The position numbers and the translations under genes were made by a program. The notes beneath the pieces were generated by a model. That model made no database searches and was not told the origin of the DNA. It was given only the letters and a program-made list of their open reading frames with translations. From contig CAZHJW010000037.1 of the NCBI GenBank assembly GCA_964533265.1, positions 1 through 17,372 of the forward strand: 17,372 nt of DNA, in the 5' to 3' direction. Shown here piece after piece: positions 1 through 8,057 of the stretch; within the stretch, counting starts at the first letter, position 1; each line of letters begins with the position of its first letter. This stretch comes from UBA1100 sp964533265 (GTDB lineage: Bacteria; Verrucomicrobiota; Verrucomicrobiia; Limisphaerales; UBA1100).

Positions 1-258
1 CCGTGGATTCCTTTTACAACCGCCGGACCCGGCAAGGAAGAATCCAACCTAAAGGCCGTTGAGGCTGTCCACAATCATATCACTCCCACGCGCGATCTTG
101 TCCGCGCCATCCACGGGGATCGCCAACCCCTTTGCAACGTGCATGAAGGAGCAATGACGGTGGAAATGATCTGCGGCGTCTTTGAATCGCACCGCCAAGG
201 CGGCAAGGCCGTCACCATCCCTCTCAAGGAACGCGGCAACGCGCTGGCAAAACTATGA
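1..258 (+). CDS. Gfo/Idh/MocA family oxidoreductase, C-terminal fragment (5' end outside window)
   Basis: The reading frame is open from base 1 and ends at TGA 256-258, giving the last 85 residues of a protein. The tail has the pattern seen at the C-terminus of Gfo/Idh/MocA dehydrogenases in Verrucomicrobiota and Planctomycetota: a helix after a 'NLKAVEAV' stretch, 'RDLVRAIHGDRQPLCNVHEG' (residues about 35-54), then 'MICGVFESHRQGGKAV' and a basic end. These are NAD(P)-dependent sugar or inositol dehydrogenases with an N-terminal Rossmann fold and a C-terminal substrate domain; only part of the latter is visible. The cofactor-binding motif and catalytic Lys lie outside the window, so the substrate cannot be inferred. 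The next gene starts 36 bases downstream on the same strand, so co-transcription is possible. Confidence 0.8.
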   Translation, partial: PWIPFTTAGPGKEESNLKAVEAVHNHITPTRDLVRAIHGDRQPLCNVHEGAMTVEMICGVFESHRQGGKAVTIPLKERGNALAKL

Positions 259-293
259 GGTTGCAGACACCACACTGAATATTGAACTAACCG

Positions 294-2705
294 ATGCACA
301 CTTTCCGCCTCAATGCACTAGTAGTTATAGTGGGCTGCGTGTTTTCCTTTTCACTGATAGCGGCCGAACCGGATTATCTCAGGGATATCAAACCAATCCT
401 GAAAACCAAGTGTTACGCCTGCCACAGTAGTCTCAAACAAAAAGGCGACTTACGTCTGGACGCAGGTAAATTCATCCATGAGTCTGGAATAATAAAAAAA
501 GAACTCCTCGCACGCGTAACACATAACAACTCAGAAGAGCGCATGCCGCCGAAGGGAGGGCCGCTGTCAAAGGGGCAGATCGACCTGCTCGGTGGTTGGA
601 TCGCTGCCGGCGCAAAATATCCTGCCGATGAAGTGATCGCTTCCAAACCACAGGATCACTGGGCGTTCCAGCCGGTGCAACAGCCGCTGGTTCCCAAGGT
701 TAATAATGCCGACTGGCCTTTAAACGCCATCGACCATTTCATTCTAAAGCGCTTAGAAACTAAAGGCCTTGTCCCAAACCCTTCGGCTACTCCAGCCCAG
801 TTATTACGTCGAGCTCATCTGGACCTCATTGGGCTCCCTCCGTCCCTTTCTGAACAAACAGCATTCGGTAAACAACCTGATTTACCCAAGCTGATTGATA
901 ATCTGCTCAATCGTCCCACTCATGGCGAACGCTATGCCCGCCACTGGCTCGACGTGGTTCGCTATGCCGACTCCAACGGCTACGAACGTGACGGCGCCAA
1001 ACCGCAAGTGTGGCGCTACCGAGACTATGTCATCCGCGCGCTGAACGATGACAAGCCGTTTAATCAATTCATTATCGAGCAAATGGCCGGAGACGAAACC
1101 GAAGGAGCTACCACAGATACCGTACTCGCCACCGGGTTCAACCGTCTCGGCCCTTGGGATGATGAGCCGGCCGATTTTACGGTGGATCGCTACGATCAAC
1201 TTGATGATTTGGTCAACACCACTAGTCAGGCTTTTCTGGGGCTCACCATGGGATGTGCGCGTTGTCACGACCACAAATTTGACCCACTACTCCAAACCGA
1301 CTATTACTCAATGGTTGCCATCTTCAATCCGCTACAACGCCCACAATCCGGTCGCACCGAAAAAACGCGCTATGCCGCCCCACCCTCACTCGTTGCCAAG
1401 CTTGAAGTTCGCGACAAGACAATCTTAAAGGAGCAGTCGGCAATCAAGAAAATCCGCGCCGATTACACGATTATCTTCCTTCAAGACAACAGAAGCAAGC
1501 TGCCCACCGAAGTGCAGCTGGCGTTCCTTACCCAGCCGGCCAAGCGGAACATCGCGCAAAAAAAACTCGTCGTTGACAACACCACCAAGATTCACACAGA
1601 GGTCGATGCTGCCCTGCCAACAGAATTGAAGAGCAAAATCAAAGAACATGAAACGACAATTACAAAACTCATGTCTAAACTTCCCTCGCCTCCACAAGGA
1701 TATTTTCTATTTGAAGCTTCCCCAAAAGCTCCAGAAACGCACCTCCTCAAGCGAGGAAATCCCAAAACACCCGGTGTGAAAGTACCTGCAGCTGTACCGG
1801 TTGTATTAGCTGAGAAACAACCGTCATTTCTGGAACCCTCTTCTTACACCACGCGACGACGCCTCTCACTGGCTCAGTGGATTATCAATCCCAAAAATCC
1901 CATAACCGCTAGAGTAATCGTAAACCGAGTTTGGCTCTGGCATTTCGGTCAGGCTCTGGTTGGCACGCCAAATGATTTCGGTCTGATTGGAGAACGTCCC
2001 ACTCATCCCAAGCTTCTTGACTGGCTGACCTACTGGTTTGTGCACGAGGCACGCTGGTCACTCAAAAAACTGCACAAGCTCATCATGAGTAGTCGGACGT
2101 GGCAGATGAGCCGTGAACCAAACAGAAAAAATTTATCCAATGACCCGAACAACAAACTATTCTGGCGTATTCCCCAACGTCGCTTAGAGGTCGAGGTTCT
2201 GCGAGATTCCATGCTTTTTGTGAGCGGCAAACTGAACCTTAAAATGTATGGCCCGCCCATACACCCCTTCGTGCCACATGACGCCCTGCTCAACCATGCG
2301 GACAAGGAGTCCATCTGGCCAAAGTTTAACGAAGCAACCGCAAGCCGCAGAACCGTCTACGCCTTCGTGAAGCGCTCGCTCATGATTCCCATGATGGAAG
2401 TACTCGATTTTTGTGACACCACCCAAAGCTCACCTAAACGTAGTGTCACCACGGTGCCCACACAAGCCCTCACCCTTTACAATGGAAACTTTTCCATGCG
2501 CCAAGCCAAACATTTTGCGGACCGCTTGATACATGAGACCGGTGAAAATGTTGATCAGCAGATTCAACTTGCATGGCAATTAGCCCTCTCACGGAAACCC
2601 ACTACCCGAGAAAAGGCCAAGGCCAAGATATTTCTTAAAGAGGAATCACTCACCCACCTCTGCCGTGTTATTTTTAACCTCAATGAATTTGCCTACCCTT
2701 ATTAA
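294..2705 (+). CDS. PSCyt1-DUF1549-DUF1553 exported cytochrome c-type protein
   Basis: The 803-residue protein begins with a signal peptide (hydrophobic residues about 7-22, ending near AAEP). A planctomycete-type cytochrome c domain follows, with haem motif C40-Y-A-C43-H44 and a 'KGDLRLD' segment. The DUF1549 (PSCyt2) domain covers about residues 135-345 and contains the family hallmark C321-A-R-C324-H325-D-H-K-F-D-P. A charged, Lys-rich linker at about 370-480 precedes the DUF1553 (PSD1) domain at about 520-790, which includes 'SLAQWI', 'RVIVNRVWLWHFG' and the terminal 'LCRVIFNLNEF'. These proteins are exported, probably haem-bearing, and common in Planctomycetota and Verrucomicrobiota; their reaction is not established, though a role in oxidising complex carbon is often proposed. 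Its TAA (2703-2705) is directly followed by the ATG of the DUF1501 gene, the usual partner, so the two should be co-translated. I see no clear Shine-Dalgarno before ATG 294. Confidence 0.93.
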   Translation: MHTFRLNALVVIVGCVFSFSLIAAEPDYLRDIKPILKTKCYACHSSLKQKGDLRLDAGKFIHESGIIKKELLARVTHNNSEERMPPKGGPLSKGQIDLLGGWIAAGAKYPADEVIASKPQDHWAFQPVQQPLVPKVNNADWPLNAIDHFILKRLETKGLVPNPSATPAQLLRRAHLDLIGLPPSLSEQTAFGKQPDLPKLIDNLLNRPTHGERYARHWLDVVRYADSNGYERDGAKPQVWRYRDYVIRALNDDKPFNQFIIEQMAGDETEGATTDTVLATGFNRLGPWDDEPADFTVDRYDQLDDLVNTTSQAFLGLTMGCARCHDHKFDPLLQTDYYSMVAIFNPLQRPQSGRTEKTRYAAPPSLVAKLEVRDKTILKEQSAIKKIRADYTIIFLQDNRSKLPTEVQLAFLTQPAKRNIAQKKLVVDNTTKIHTEVDAALPTELKSKIKEHETTITKLMSKLPSPPQGYFLFEASPKAPETHLLKRGNPKTPGVKVPAAVPVVLAEKQPSFLEPSSYTTRRRLSLAQWIINPKNPITARVIVNRVWLWHFGQALVGTPNDFGLIGERPTHPKLLDWLTYWFVHEARWSLKKLHKLIMSSRTWQMSREPNRKNLSNDPNNKLFWRIPQRRLEVEVLRDSMLFVSGKLNLKMYGPPIHPFVPHDALLNHADKESIWPKFNEATASRRTVYAFVKRSLMIPMMEVLDFCDTTQSSPKRSVTTVPTQALTLYNGNFSMRQAKHFADRLIHETGENVDQQIQLAWQLALSRKPTTREKAKAKIFLKEESLTHLCRVIFNLNEFAYPY

Positions 2706-4160
2706 ATGATTGATTCCCGGTTCATTCCTAACCATACGCCCTGTGGACAAACACGCCGTGAGTTTCTCTGGCAGGCTGGCGCCGGCTTCGCCGGACTAGG
2801 GCTGATCGATGCCCTCACGCGCGACCAAGCTTTCGCCGGCGAACTGGCCGCCAAGCCACAACATTTCCCCGCAAAGGCTAAGCACTGCATCTTCCTCTTC
2901 ATGAATGGTGGCCCCAGCCAGGTGGACACTTTCGATCCCAAGCCTGCCCTTACCAAATGGCACGGCAAAAAATATACAGGCCCTGCAGAAGTAGGCTCCA
3001 ACGGTCGCTCCATCGGCTATCTTACCCAAACTACTTTTAAGTTCAAGAACCATGGCCAAAGCGGCCTGCCGATTAGTGAAATTTACCCGCACCTCAGTGC
3101 CCATGCTGATGAGCTTTGCGTGATTCGCTCCATGCATAGCGACACAGCTGCTCACGCTTCAGGCTGTATTCAGATGAATACCGGTGGGGTGATTATTGGC
3201 AAACCCTGCCTCGGCTCCTGGCTCAGTTATGGCCTCGGCACCGAGAATGAAAACCTGCCAAGCTTCGTGGTGATGACTGATCCACGTGGCGGGCCCATTG
3301 GCAGCGCTTCAAACTGGTCCAGTGGGTTTATGCCGGCAGCCTATCAGGGCACGATGTTCCGTAGCACTGGTTCGCCGTTACTCAATCTCGCCACCCCAGC
3401 CGGTACCACTGAACAATCCCAACGCCGAGGACTGGATTTCCTCAATGAACTTAATGTTCAACATGCCAAAAACCTTGCCACTAAAGGACCCATTGACAGC
3501 GAACTACTTGCGCGCATCGAGAGTTATGAGCTGGCGTACCGGATGCAAACCAGTGCCTCCAACGCGGTAGACATGGACAAGGAGGACGCCAAGACCCGCG
3601 CCATGTACGGCTTGGACAACAAGCTTACCGCCGACTTTGGCCGAAAGTGTTTAATCACTAAGCGCCTGATTGAGCGTGGCGTTCGATTTATCCAACTTTA
3701 CTCCGGTGGCGGCCACATTGAGGACACTTGGGACGGTCACACCGATTGTATTTCCAACCACAAACTTCACGCGGGCGAAACAGATCGGCCGATTGCTGCA
3801 CTCATTACCGACCTCAAGCGGGCCGGTTTATGGGACGAGACTCTCATTGTGTGGGGCGGAGAATTCGGCCGCACACCCACCAGTGAGGGTGTCAACAAAC
3901 CCGGCCGCGACCATAATTGGCATGGCTTTACCATGTGGCTGGCCGGTGGGGGCGTAAAAGGCGGACAAACAATTGGCGCCACTGATGAATTGGGGTTCCT
4001 GGCGGTTGAAGACAGCGTACATGTCAGTGATCTGCACGCAACCGTACTGCACCTTATGGGTCTGGATCACAACAAGCTCACCTACTTCCACCAAGGCCTA
4101 GATCAAAAACTCACCGGCGTCGATCGTCAGGCGAAGGTTGTCAATCAAGTGTTAACTTAG
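2706..4160 (+). CDS. DUF1501 family protein, Tat-exported, sulfatase/alkaline phosphatase-like fold
   Basis: The 484-residue protein carries a twin-arginine signal (T16-R-R-E-F-L21 followed by a Gly/Ala-rich hydrophobic stretch to about residue 35), so it is predicted to be exported folded. DUF1501 hallmarks are clear: 'FMNGGPSQVDTFDPKP' near residue 65, 'DGHTD' from D343, 'GGEFGRTP' with E386, and 'GRDHN' with D402-H403. DUF1501 belongs to the alkaline phosphatase/sulfatase superfamily, and the acidic and His residues named here are likely metal ligands by analogy. The true substrate is unknown for most members. The gene starts at the base after the stop of the DUF1549/DUF1553 gene, the standard pairing in these phyla, which suggests that the two proteins act together outside the cytoplasm. 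Its TAG stop (4158-4160) overlaps the stop of the convergent PPC-domain gene. Confidence 0.93.
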   Translation: MIDSRFIPNHTPCGQTRREFLWQAGAGFAGLGLIDALTRDQAFAGELAAKPQHFPAKAKHCIFLFMNGGPSQVDTFDPKPALTKWHGKKYTGPAEVGSNGRSIGYLTQTTFKFKNHGQSGLPISEIYPHLSAHADELCVIRSMHSDTAAHASGCIQMNTGGVIIGKPCLGSWLSYGLGTENENLPSFVVMTDPRGGPIGSASNWSSGFMPAAYQGTMFRSTGSPLLNLATPAGTTEQSQRRGLDFLNELNVQHAKNLATKGPIDSELLARIESYELAYRMQTSASNAVDMDKEDAKTRAMYGLDNKLTADFGRKCLITKRLIERGVRFIQLYSGGGHIEDTWDGHTDCISNHKLHAGETDRPIAALITDLKRAGLWDETLIVWGGEFGRTPTSEGVNKPGRDHNWHGFTMWLAGGGVKGGQTIGATDELGFLAVEDSVHVSDLHATVLHLMGLDHNKLTYFHQGLDQKLTGVDRQAKVVNQVLT

Positions 4161-5935
4161 GGCACAACCTCAAGATTTACAGGCATGCTCTTCCGCTCCC
4201 AGTCGGTTTCGCGATATTTTCCTTTGGCATGAATTACCACCATGACTTTGGAGGACTTGACCTCCGGTGCGGCTTTCATCTCGAATTCAATAAAATCCTT
4301 CTTGGCATCCACTATCAATTTATCTGGGACACTCACGCCTTGGGGAAGGTTTTTGAGTGCGAGCGTTATTGGCTGGGGATTAGGTATTTGCCCCAAGGGC
4401 TCAGGTGCCCGGGGCACATCAATCCTCACCTTGACCTTGCCTCCTCTTTTGAGCTGAACGGCATTCATGGATATATGCACTGGCTCAATAATCATTACCG
4501 GTAATTCATCAAGTCCTGGCAGGAACATCATGTGCCCCCAGGATTTACGGAAAGCTTCGGAGAAGTCGGCTGGAGCCATTCTCACTCCATTAGCAACAAA
4601 CCCAAACGTGAGAAAATGCAATTCTCCTGGCTTGGAGTGAGAGGGAACTGTGAGTTTGAAAGCGTGTTCCCTTGCTTTTTCCTTCAGCATGCTTCCGTTC
4701 AGCCCCCAGTCATTATTAACGGAAAACTCTGCACGCCCCTCGTAGTTGCGACGAACGACTTGCAGATTAAAGGCAAGTTGTTGGCCAGGGATAGCCCACA
4801 ACCGGTCAGGCAGTTGAAGAGGTTTCTTCTTGGCGTCCACTGCAGGCTTAAAGGCAAAGGAGAGACCTCCCAGACCAGAGAAACTGTCGATCCGGTAGCG
4901 ATAACGTGGTCCACCTTGGCGAATGTATTCTTCCACACAAAGAGTATAGGTTCCGTTAGCAGGTAATCGATGCCGGAGAACAACCGGTTTGGTAATATCA
5001 TCCCCGGCAGTTTGAAGAATCTTCCCAGCAGCATCCCGTAAATACATCACGATGTAAGCCGGTGATCCAATCCGACGGCTATGGGCTTGAAGGCGAACCC
5101 ATTGATCTTTTTTCCCAGTGAATTGAAAGTGATCTACCGAACCGGACTTTTCAATAAAACCGTGAATCGATCGACCTAGAGCAAATACTGTAGCCTGCAC
5201 AACTTCATCATTAGGCTCGCGCTCCCGGATGACGTTGTCGGCAAGCTTCCATTCCGGCCACAGATCAAAACGACCAACTCGCATGTGGTAATGTTCGCCA
5301 CCGCGATACTGGACATCACGTAACTCAAGAAGGTAGATGCCAGCCATGGGAGCCTTATACATTAGAGCTGCATCGCTACCTCGCACATCATCGTCATCAG
5401 CATAGCGCACCTCCCGTCCTTCGGGGTCAAATAGACGAATCACCGGATCTCCTTTCGCTGACAAGCGTTCTGAGTAGACTTCAATGCTCAGATGCTCAGC
5501 CTCCTCAACTTCAAGAGCAAACCAGTGTGAAGACTGGGCAGGGAACTTACCATCAATGGCAACCGGCCAAGCGAGAAGCTGAGGGTTGCCTTGCTGAGTG
5601 CTCTTTGGACTTACAGTACTCAGCGGATCCATCAGCACTAGAAAAGGGGCACTAATTCCCGTGAGGTCATAAACACGAACTTGCCCAACTTTTACGGGAA
5701 TATGAACTGGAAAGGTGAGGTGAAAAACAGCTTTCTTGGGCTCTACATTTATGAGCTCAGATTTCGCAATAAAACTGGTCCAAAGTTTTAATCCTTCTGT
5801 AAATCTTTCTCCAGTAACGCGAACCTCTATTACCTTGCCTGATGCAAAAGACAAAGACTGCACCGTCTTAAGTAACGGCATAGCCACAACGTCATGAGCA
5901 ACACATAACAGAATGCTAAGAACACAAACGCGCAC
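4157..5935 (-). CDS. Secreted protein with two PPC (bacterial pre-peptidase C-terminal-like) domains
   Basis: The 592-residue protein starts at GTG 5935, just after an in-frame TAA, and has a short signal peptide (residues 1-18, cleavage near VVA-MP). Residues about 25-105 look like an Ig-like or IPT beta domain. Two PPC-type beta-sandwich repeats follow: about 125-225 (with 'GDPVIRLFDPEGREV', an acidic D180-DDD run and 'AGIYLLELRDVQYRGG') and about 262-352 ('SVDHFQFTGKK', 'NGTYTLCVEEY', 'RYRYRID'). Residues about 360-592 are further beta-rich segments with no motif I recognise and no visible protease catalytic triad. Proteins of this type often sit beside DUF1501 and DUF1549/DUF1553 genes in these phyla, usually on the same strand; here the gene is convergent. 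An adhesive or substrate-binding role outside the cell is an inference. It is probably the last gene of a minus-strand unit with the LRR and small membrane proteins, 50 bases downstream of the latter. Confidence 0.8.
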   Translation of the reverse strand: MRVCVLSILLCVAHDVVAMPLLKTVQSLSFASGKVIEVRVTGERFTEGLKLWTSFIAKSELINVEPKKAVFHLTFPVHIPVKVGQVRVYDLTGISAPFLVLMDPLSTVSPKSTQQGNPQLLAWPVAIDGKFPAQSSHWFALEVEEAEHLSIEVYSERLSAKGDPVIRLFDPEGREVRYADDDDVRGSDAALMYKAPMAGIYLLELRDVQYRGGEHYHMRVGRFDLWPEWKLADNVIREREPNDEVVQATVFALGRSIHGFIEKSGSVDHFQFTGKKDQWVRLQAHSRRIGSPAYIVMYLRDAAGKILQTAGDDITKPVVLRHRLPANGTYTLCVEEYIRQGGPRYRYRIDSFSGLGGLSFAFKPAVDAKKKPLQLPDRLWAIPGQQLAFNLQVVRRNYEGRAEFSVNNDWGLNGSMLKEKAREHAFKLTVPSHSKPGELHFLTFGFVANGVRMAPADFSEAFRKSWGHMMFLPGLDELPVMIIEPVHISMNAVQLKRGGKVKVRIDVPRAPEPLGQIPNPQPITLALKNLPQGVSVPDKLIVDAKKDFIEFEMKAAPEVKSSKVMVVIHAKGKYRETDWERKSMPVNLEVVP

Positions 5936-5985
5936 AGAGAGAGAATTTAATGAAACAGGACGATGGTCAACGACAGGATTACCGC

Positions 5986-6204
5986 CTAATGATGTTCATC
6001 CGTCGAGGGCAGACATCCAAACTTGGCAAAGATATATACAAACCCCACCAGATAGGCAAAAAACGGTATTAACGACAAAAGCCCGGTCCCCTTAGCCATA
6101 ATCAAAATCGATACGCCTAGAAGGCCCGACAAGCCAATCACAACACCAAACGCCTTAAAGAATTCCACGGGGACTTTGGTAGACAAAATACCCGCTCCAA
6201 TCAA
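5986..6204 (-). CDS. Small hypothetical membrane protein with two transmembrane helices
   Basis: A 72-codon frame starts at TTG 6204, only six bases after the TGA (6211-6213) of the LRR gene, so its translation would rely on coupling. The predicted protein has two hydrophobic segments, about residues 18-36 and 43-62, separated by a short 'KGTG' turn, and ends in a polar His/Asp tail. This is what a real small inner-membrane protein would look like, and the frame ends cleanly 50 bases before the next gene. There is no good Shine-Dalgarno and no ATG near the start; I do not recognise a family. It could still be a chance hydrophobic frame in an otherwise non-coding gap, so confidence is moderate. 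Confidence 0.45.
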   Translation of the reverse strand: MIGAGILSTKVPVEFFKAFGVVIGLSGLLGVSILIMAKGTGLLSLIPFFAYLVGFVYIFAKFGCLPSTDEHH

Positions 6205-6210
6205 GGTAAA

Positions 6211-6663
6211 TCAATATATAACACGTATTCCGGGAAGTTTGGCCTTCAATTCATCCACTGCAATGTCGGTTACTTTATTAGGATAGAGATACACTTCCCG
6301 AAGGGATTTCATATTTGCGAGATAAAGCAGACCTGCATCGGTGACACCTGTTCGAGCCAACCCTATTATCCTCAGATTTTTTAAGGGCATAAGGCTAGGA
6401 AGTCCCGCGTCTGTAACCCCCGTATTCGTAAGCCAAAGTTTTTGCAAGTGCGACTGCCGAGCAATTGTGTTTAGGTCAGCATTCCCAACCGGTTTACCGG
6501 TGAGATTAATCTCAATCACTCTCCCATAAGCATCTCGCTGAACTGTGGCACCAAGAGATGCCAATTCCCTTTCGCTTTTCAAGCCGGGAGATCTTCCTCC
6601 ACCAGAAGAACCACATCCCACCCCCACTACAAACACACCGGTCATAAGAGTAAAAAACCTCAT
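6211..6663 (-). CDS. Leucine-rich-repeat lipoprotein-like protein
   Basis: Taking ATG 6663 as the start gives 150 residues. The N-terminus 'MRFFTLMTGVFVVGVGC' is a short hydrophobic signal ending in a Cys (C17) followed by a Gly/Ser-rich linker. This fits an approximate lipobox (GVG-C) and a lipid-anchored periplasmic protein, although -3 is Gly rather than Leu. After a short beta segment come three LRR-type units with the spacing 'LQKLWLTNTGVTDAGL', 'LRIIGLARTGVTDAGL', 'LREVYLYPNKVTDIAV'. This is the 'GVTDAGL' repeat class widespread in Planctomycetota and Verrucomicrobiota, probably a protein-interaction surface. A longer frame back to GTG 6768 is unlikely because it would run through the terminator hairpin at 6728-6752. 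The gene is followed by the small membrane protein and the PPC gene on the same strand. Confidence 0.75.
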   Translation of the reverse strand: MRFFTLMTGVFVVGVGCGSSGGGRSPGLKSERELASLGATVQRDAYGRVIEINLTGKPVGNADLNTIARQSHLQKLWLTNTGVTDAGLPSLMPLKNLRIIGLARTGVTDAGLLYLANMKSLREVYLYPNKVTDIAVDELKAKLPGIRVIY

Positions 6664-6727
6664 ACCGAATAGCCTAACGAAAAGCCCCATCAACCACAAG
6701 GAGACATACCCTTTCGGAAAGAAGGAA

Positions 6728-6752
6728 GGCGGGCTCCTTACGGAAACCCGCC
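6728..6752 (-). terminator. Rho-independent terminator, GNRA-capped, downstream of the dehydratase gene
   Basis: On the minus strand a 6-bp GGCGGG/CCCGCC stem continues through a small internal mismatch into TCC/GGA, closed by a GTAA loop (a GNRA tetraloop). The stem is followed by a pyrimidine-rich run TTCCTTCTTTCC. It sits about 200 bases past the stop of the dehydratase gene and just before the LRR gene, so it separates two minus-strand units. The T-run is interrupted, so efficiency is uncertain. Confidence 0.65.
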
Positions 6753-6951
6753 CTCCGAGGCATGTCACAGACCTTTTATCCTCAACGAAAGTTTATTTAG
6801 TGAAGTCTGTTTCAACCTATCACTATAACTACTTAAGCAACACGCGTGCCAACATTGGTGCGCATAAAACACGTTGTTTTTGTGAAGAAAATTAGCCGAC
6901 GATTTCTTCTGATAAAAACCGCGCGTGAAACTCACCCTTTTGGCGCAAAAT

Positions 6952-8055
6952 TTATTCTACGACCAAGACCGCTTCCCCAAGCACATCCGTGCGCGGGTTG
7001 ACCCCCAAACCTGGCTGAGTTCCCGCAGACAATCGCCCCCCTTTTCGCTGTGGTGCCCCTTCAGCAATACTTTGAGTCACATAACTATTAAAGTCTGTGG
7101 AGCTAAAAAGCAGCTCAGTGGGAGTGCTGTGTGCGAGCGAGGCAATTGCCGCAGTTACAATATCTCCACCCCAACTGTCTTCAATGGTCATCGCGATCCC
7201 AAGGTCGATACACAGGTCACGAGCCTGTTTTAATTTGGTGAGGCCGCCCAGCTTGCTAATTTTTAGGTTCACCACATCCATAGCACCATCGGAATGTCCT
7301 CGTAAAAGCGGAGCGAGGCTATCGATATTTTCATCTATCACAAACGGGTGATCGGTTCGTCTCCGAATAGCCAAATTTTCCTCATATTTGGCACAAGGTT
7401 GCTCGATGTACACATCCACATCACGCACTGCCCTTACCACGCGAGCAGCCTCGTGCATAAGCCACCCGGTATTCGCATCAGCAACCAGTTTGTCCGTCGA
7501 CTCCAATACCGCCCGAGCTTCGCGTATACGCTGGATATCTTCATTGGGATCTCCTCCCACCTTAAGCTGAAAACGCCGGTAACCTTCCTCACGATAACCA
7601 GCAATCTTACGGGCCATCTCCTCAGGCGACTCCTGCGAAATAGCACGATACAAATGGAAATCTTCTCCGTAACGTCCCCCGAGTAATTCACACACACTTT
7701 GACCGCAGGCTTGCCCAAAAATATCCCAGCAGGCCATATCCAGTGCACTCTTCACATATGGGTGACCTTGGAGTGCCTTATCCATAGTCCAGTTGATAGG
7801 CCCCAACCGGGTTGGATTCTCCCCAATTAGATGCGGCCCCAGTTCGCTAATGCCTGCACGTGCTCCCTTCGCATATGCGGGCAGATAAAAAGGCCCCAAA
7901 GGACAGACTTCACCACAGCCTGTAATCCCATCATCGGTTTCGATAGTCACGACTGTACTATCGAAGACATCGACCGACTTGCCTCCGGACCATTTGTAAC
8001 TGCCTTCATGTAGGGGCAGATCGACTTGATACACCTTGATGCGCGTTATCTTCAT
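6952..8055 (-). CDS. Enolase-superfamily dehydratase, probable cis-3-hydroxy-L-proline dehydratase
   Basis: From ATG 8055 the protein is 367 residues, the usual length of this group. It begins 'MKITRIKVYQVDLPLHEGSY' and has a mandelate racemase/muconate lactonizing enzyme layout: an N-terminal capping domain (about 1-125) and a beta/alpha barrel (about 130-345). Likely Mg2+ ligands are D193 (VADANTGW), E218 (YIEQP) and D241 (VIDENID). Likely acid/base lysines are K165 (FQLKVGG) and K265 (NLKISKLGG). The features 'ECCPLGP'-like (here EVCPLGPFYLPAYAKGA), 'HPYVKSALDMACWD' and 'TIEDSWGGDIVTAAIAHL'-like match what I remember of cis-3-hydroxy-L-proline dehydratases. These make delta-1-pyrroline-2-carboxylate from cis-3-hydroxy-L-proline. 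The start lies 2 bases after the TAG of the flavoenzyme gene, so the two are coupled. A hydroxyproline-betaine epimerase or other MLE-subgroup function is the main alternative. Confidence 0.82.
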   Translation of the reverse strand: MKITRIKVYQVDLPLHEGSYKWSGGKSVDVFDSTVVTIETDDGITGCGEVCPLGPFYLPAYAKGARAGISELGPHLIGENPTRLGPINWTMDKALQGHPYVKSALDMACWDIFGQACGQSVCELLGGRYGEDFHLYRAISQESPEEMARKIAGYREEGYRRFQLKVGGDPNEDIQRIREARAVLESTDKLVADANTGWLMHEAARVVRAVRDVDVYIEQPCAKYEENLAIRRRTDHPFVIDENIDSLAPLLRGHSDGAMDVVNLKISKLGGLTKLKQARDLCIDLGIAMTIEDSWGGDIVTAAIASLAHSTPTELLFSSTDFNSYVTQSIAEGAPQRKGGRLSAGTQPGLGVNPRTDVLGEAVLVVE

Positions 8056-8057
8056 GC

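Noticed and set aside
4532..4966. A 144-codon plus-strand frame inside the PPC gene.
   Set aside because: Antisense to a protein with a signal peptide and two recognisable domains; its own translation has no recognisable feature.
6664..6768. An N-terminal extension of the LRR protein from GTG 6768.
   Set aside because: It would put the terminator stem-loop 6728-6752 inside the coding sequence and bury the lipoprotein-like signal. ATG 6663 fits better.
6545..6895. A 116-codon plus-strand frame over the LRR gene start and terminator.
   Set aside because: Proline-rich composition, overlaps the terminator hairpin and is antisense to the LRR gene.
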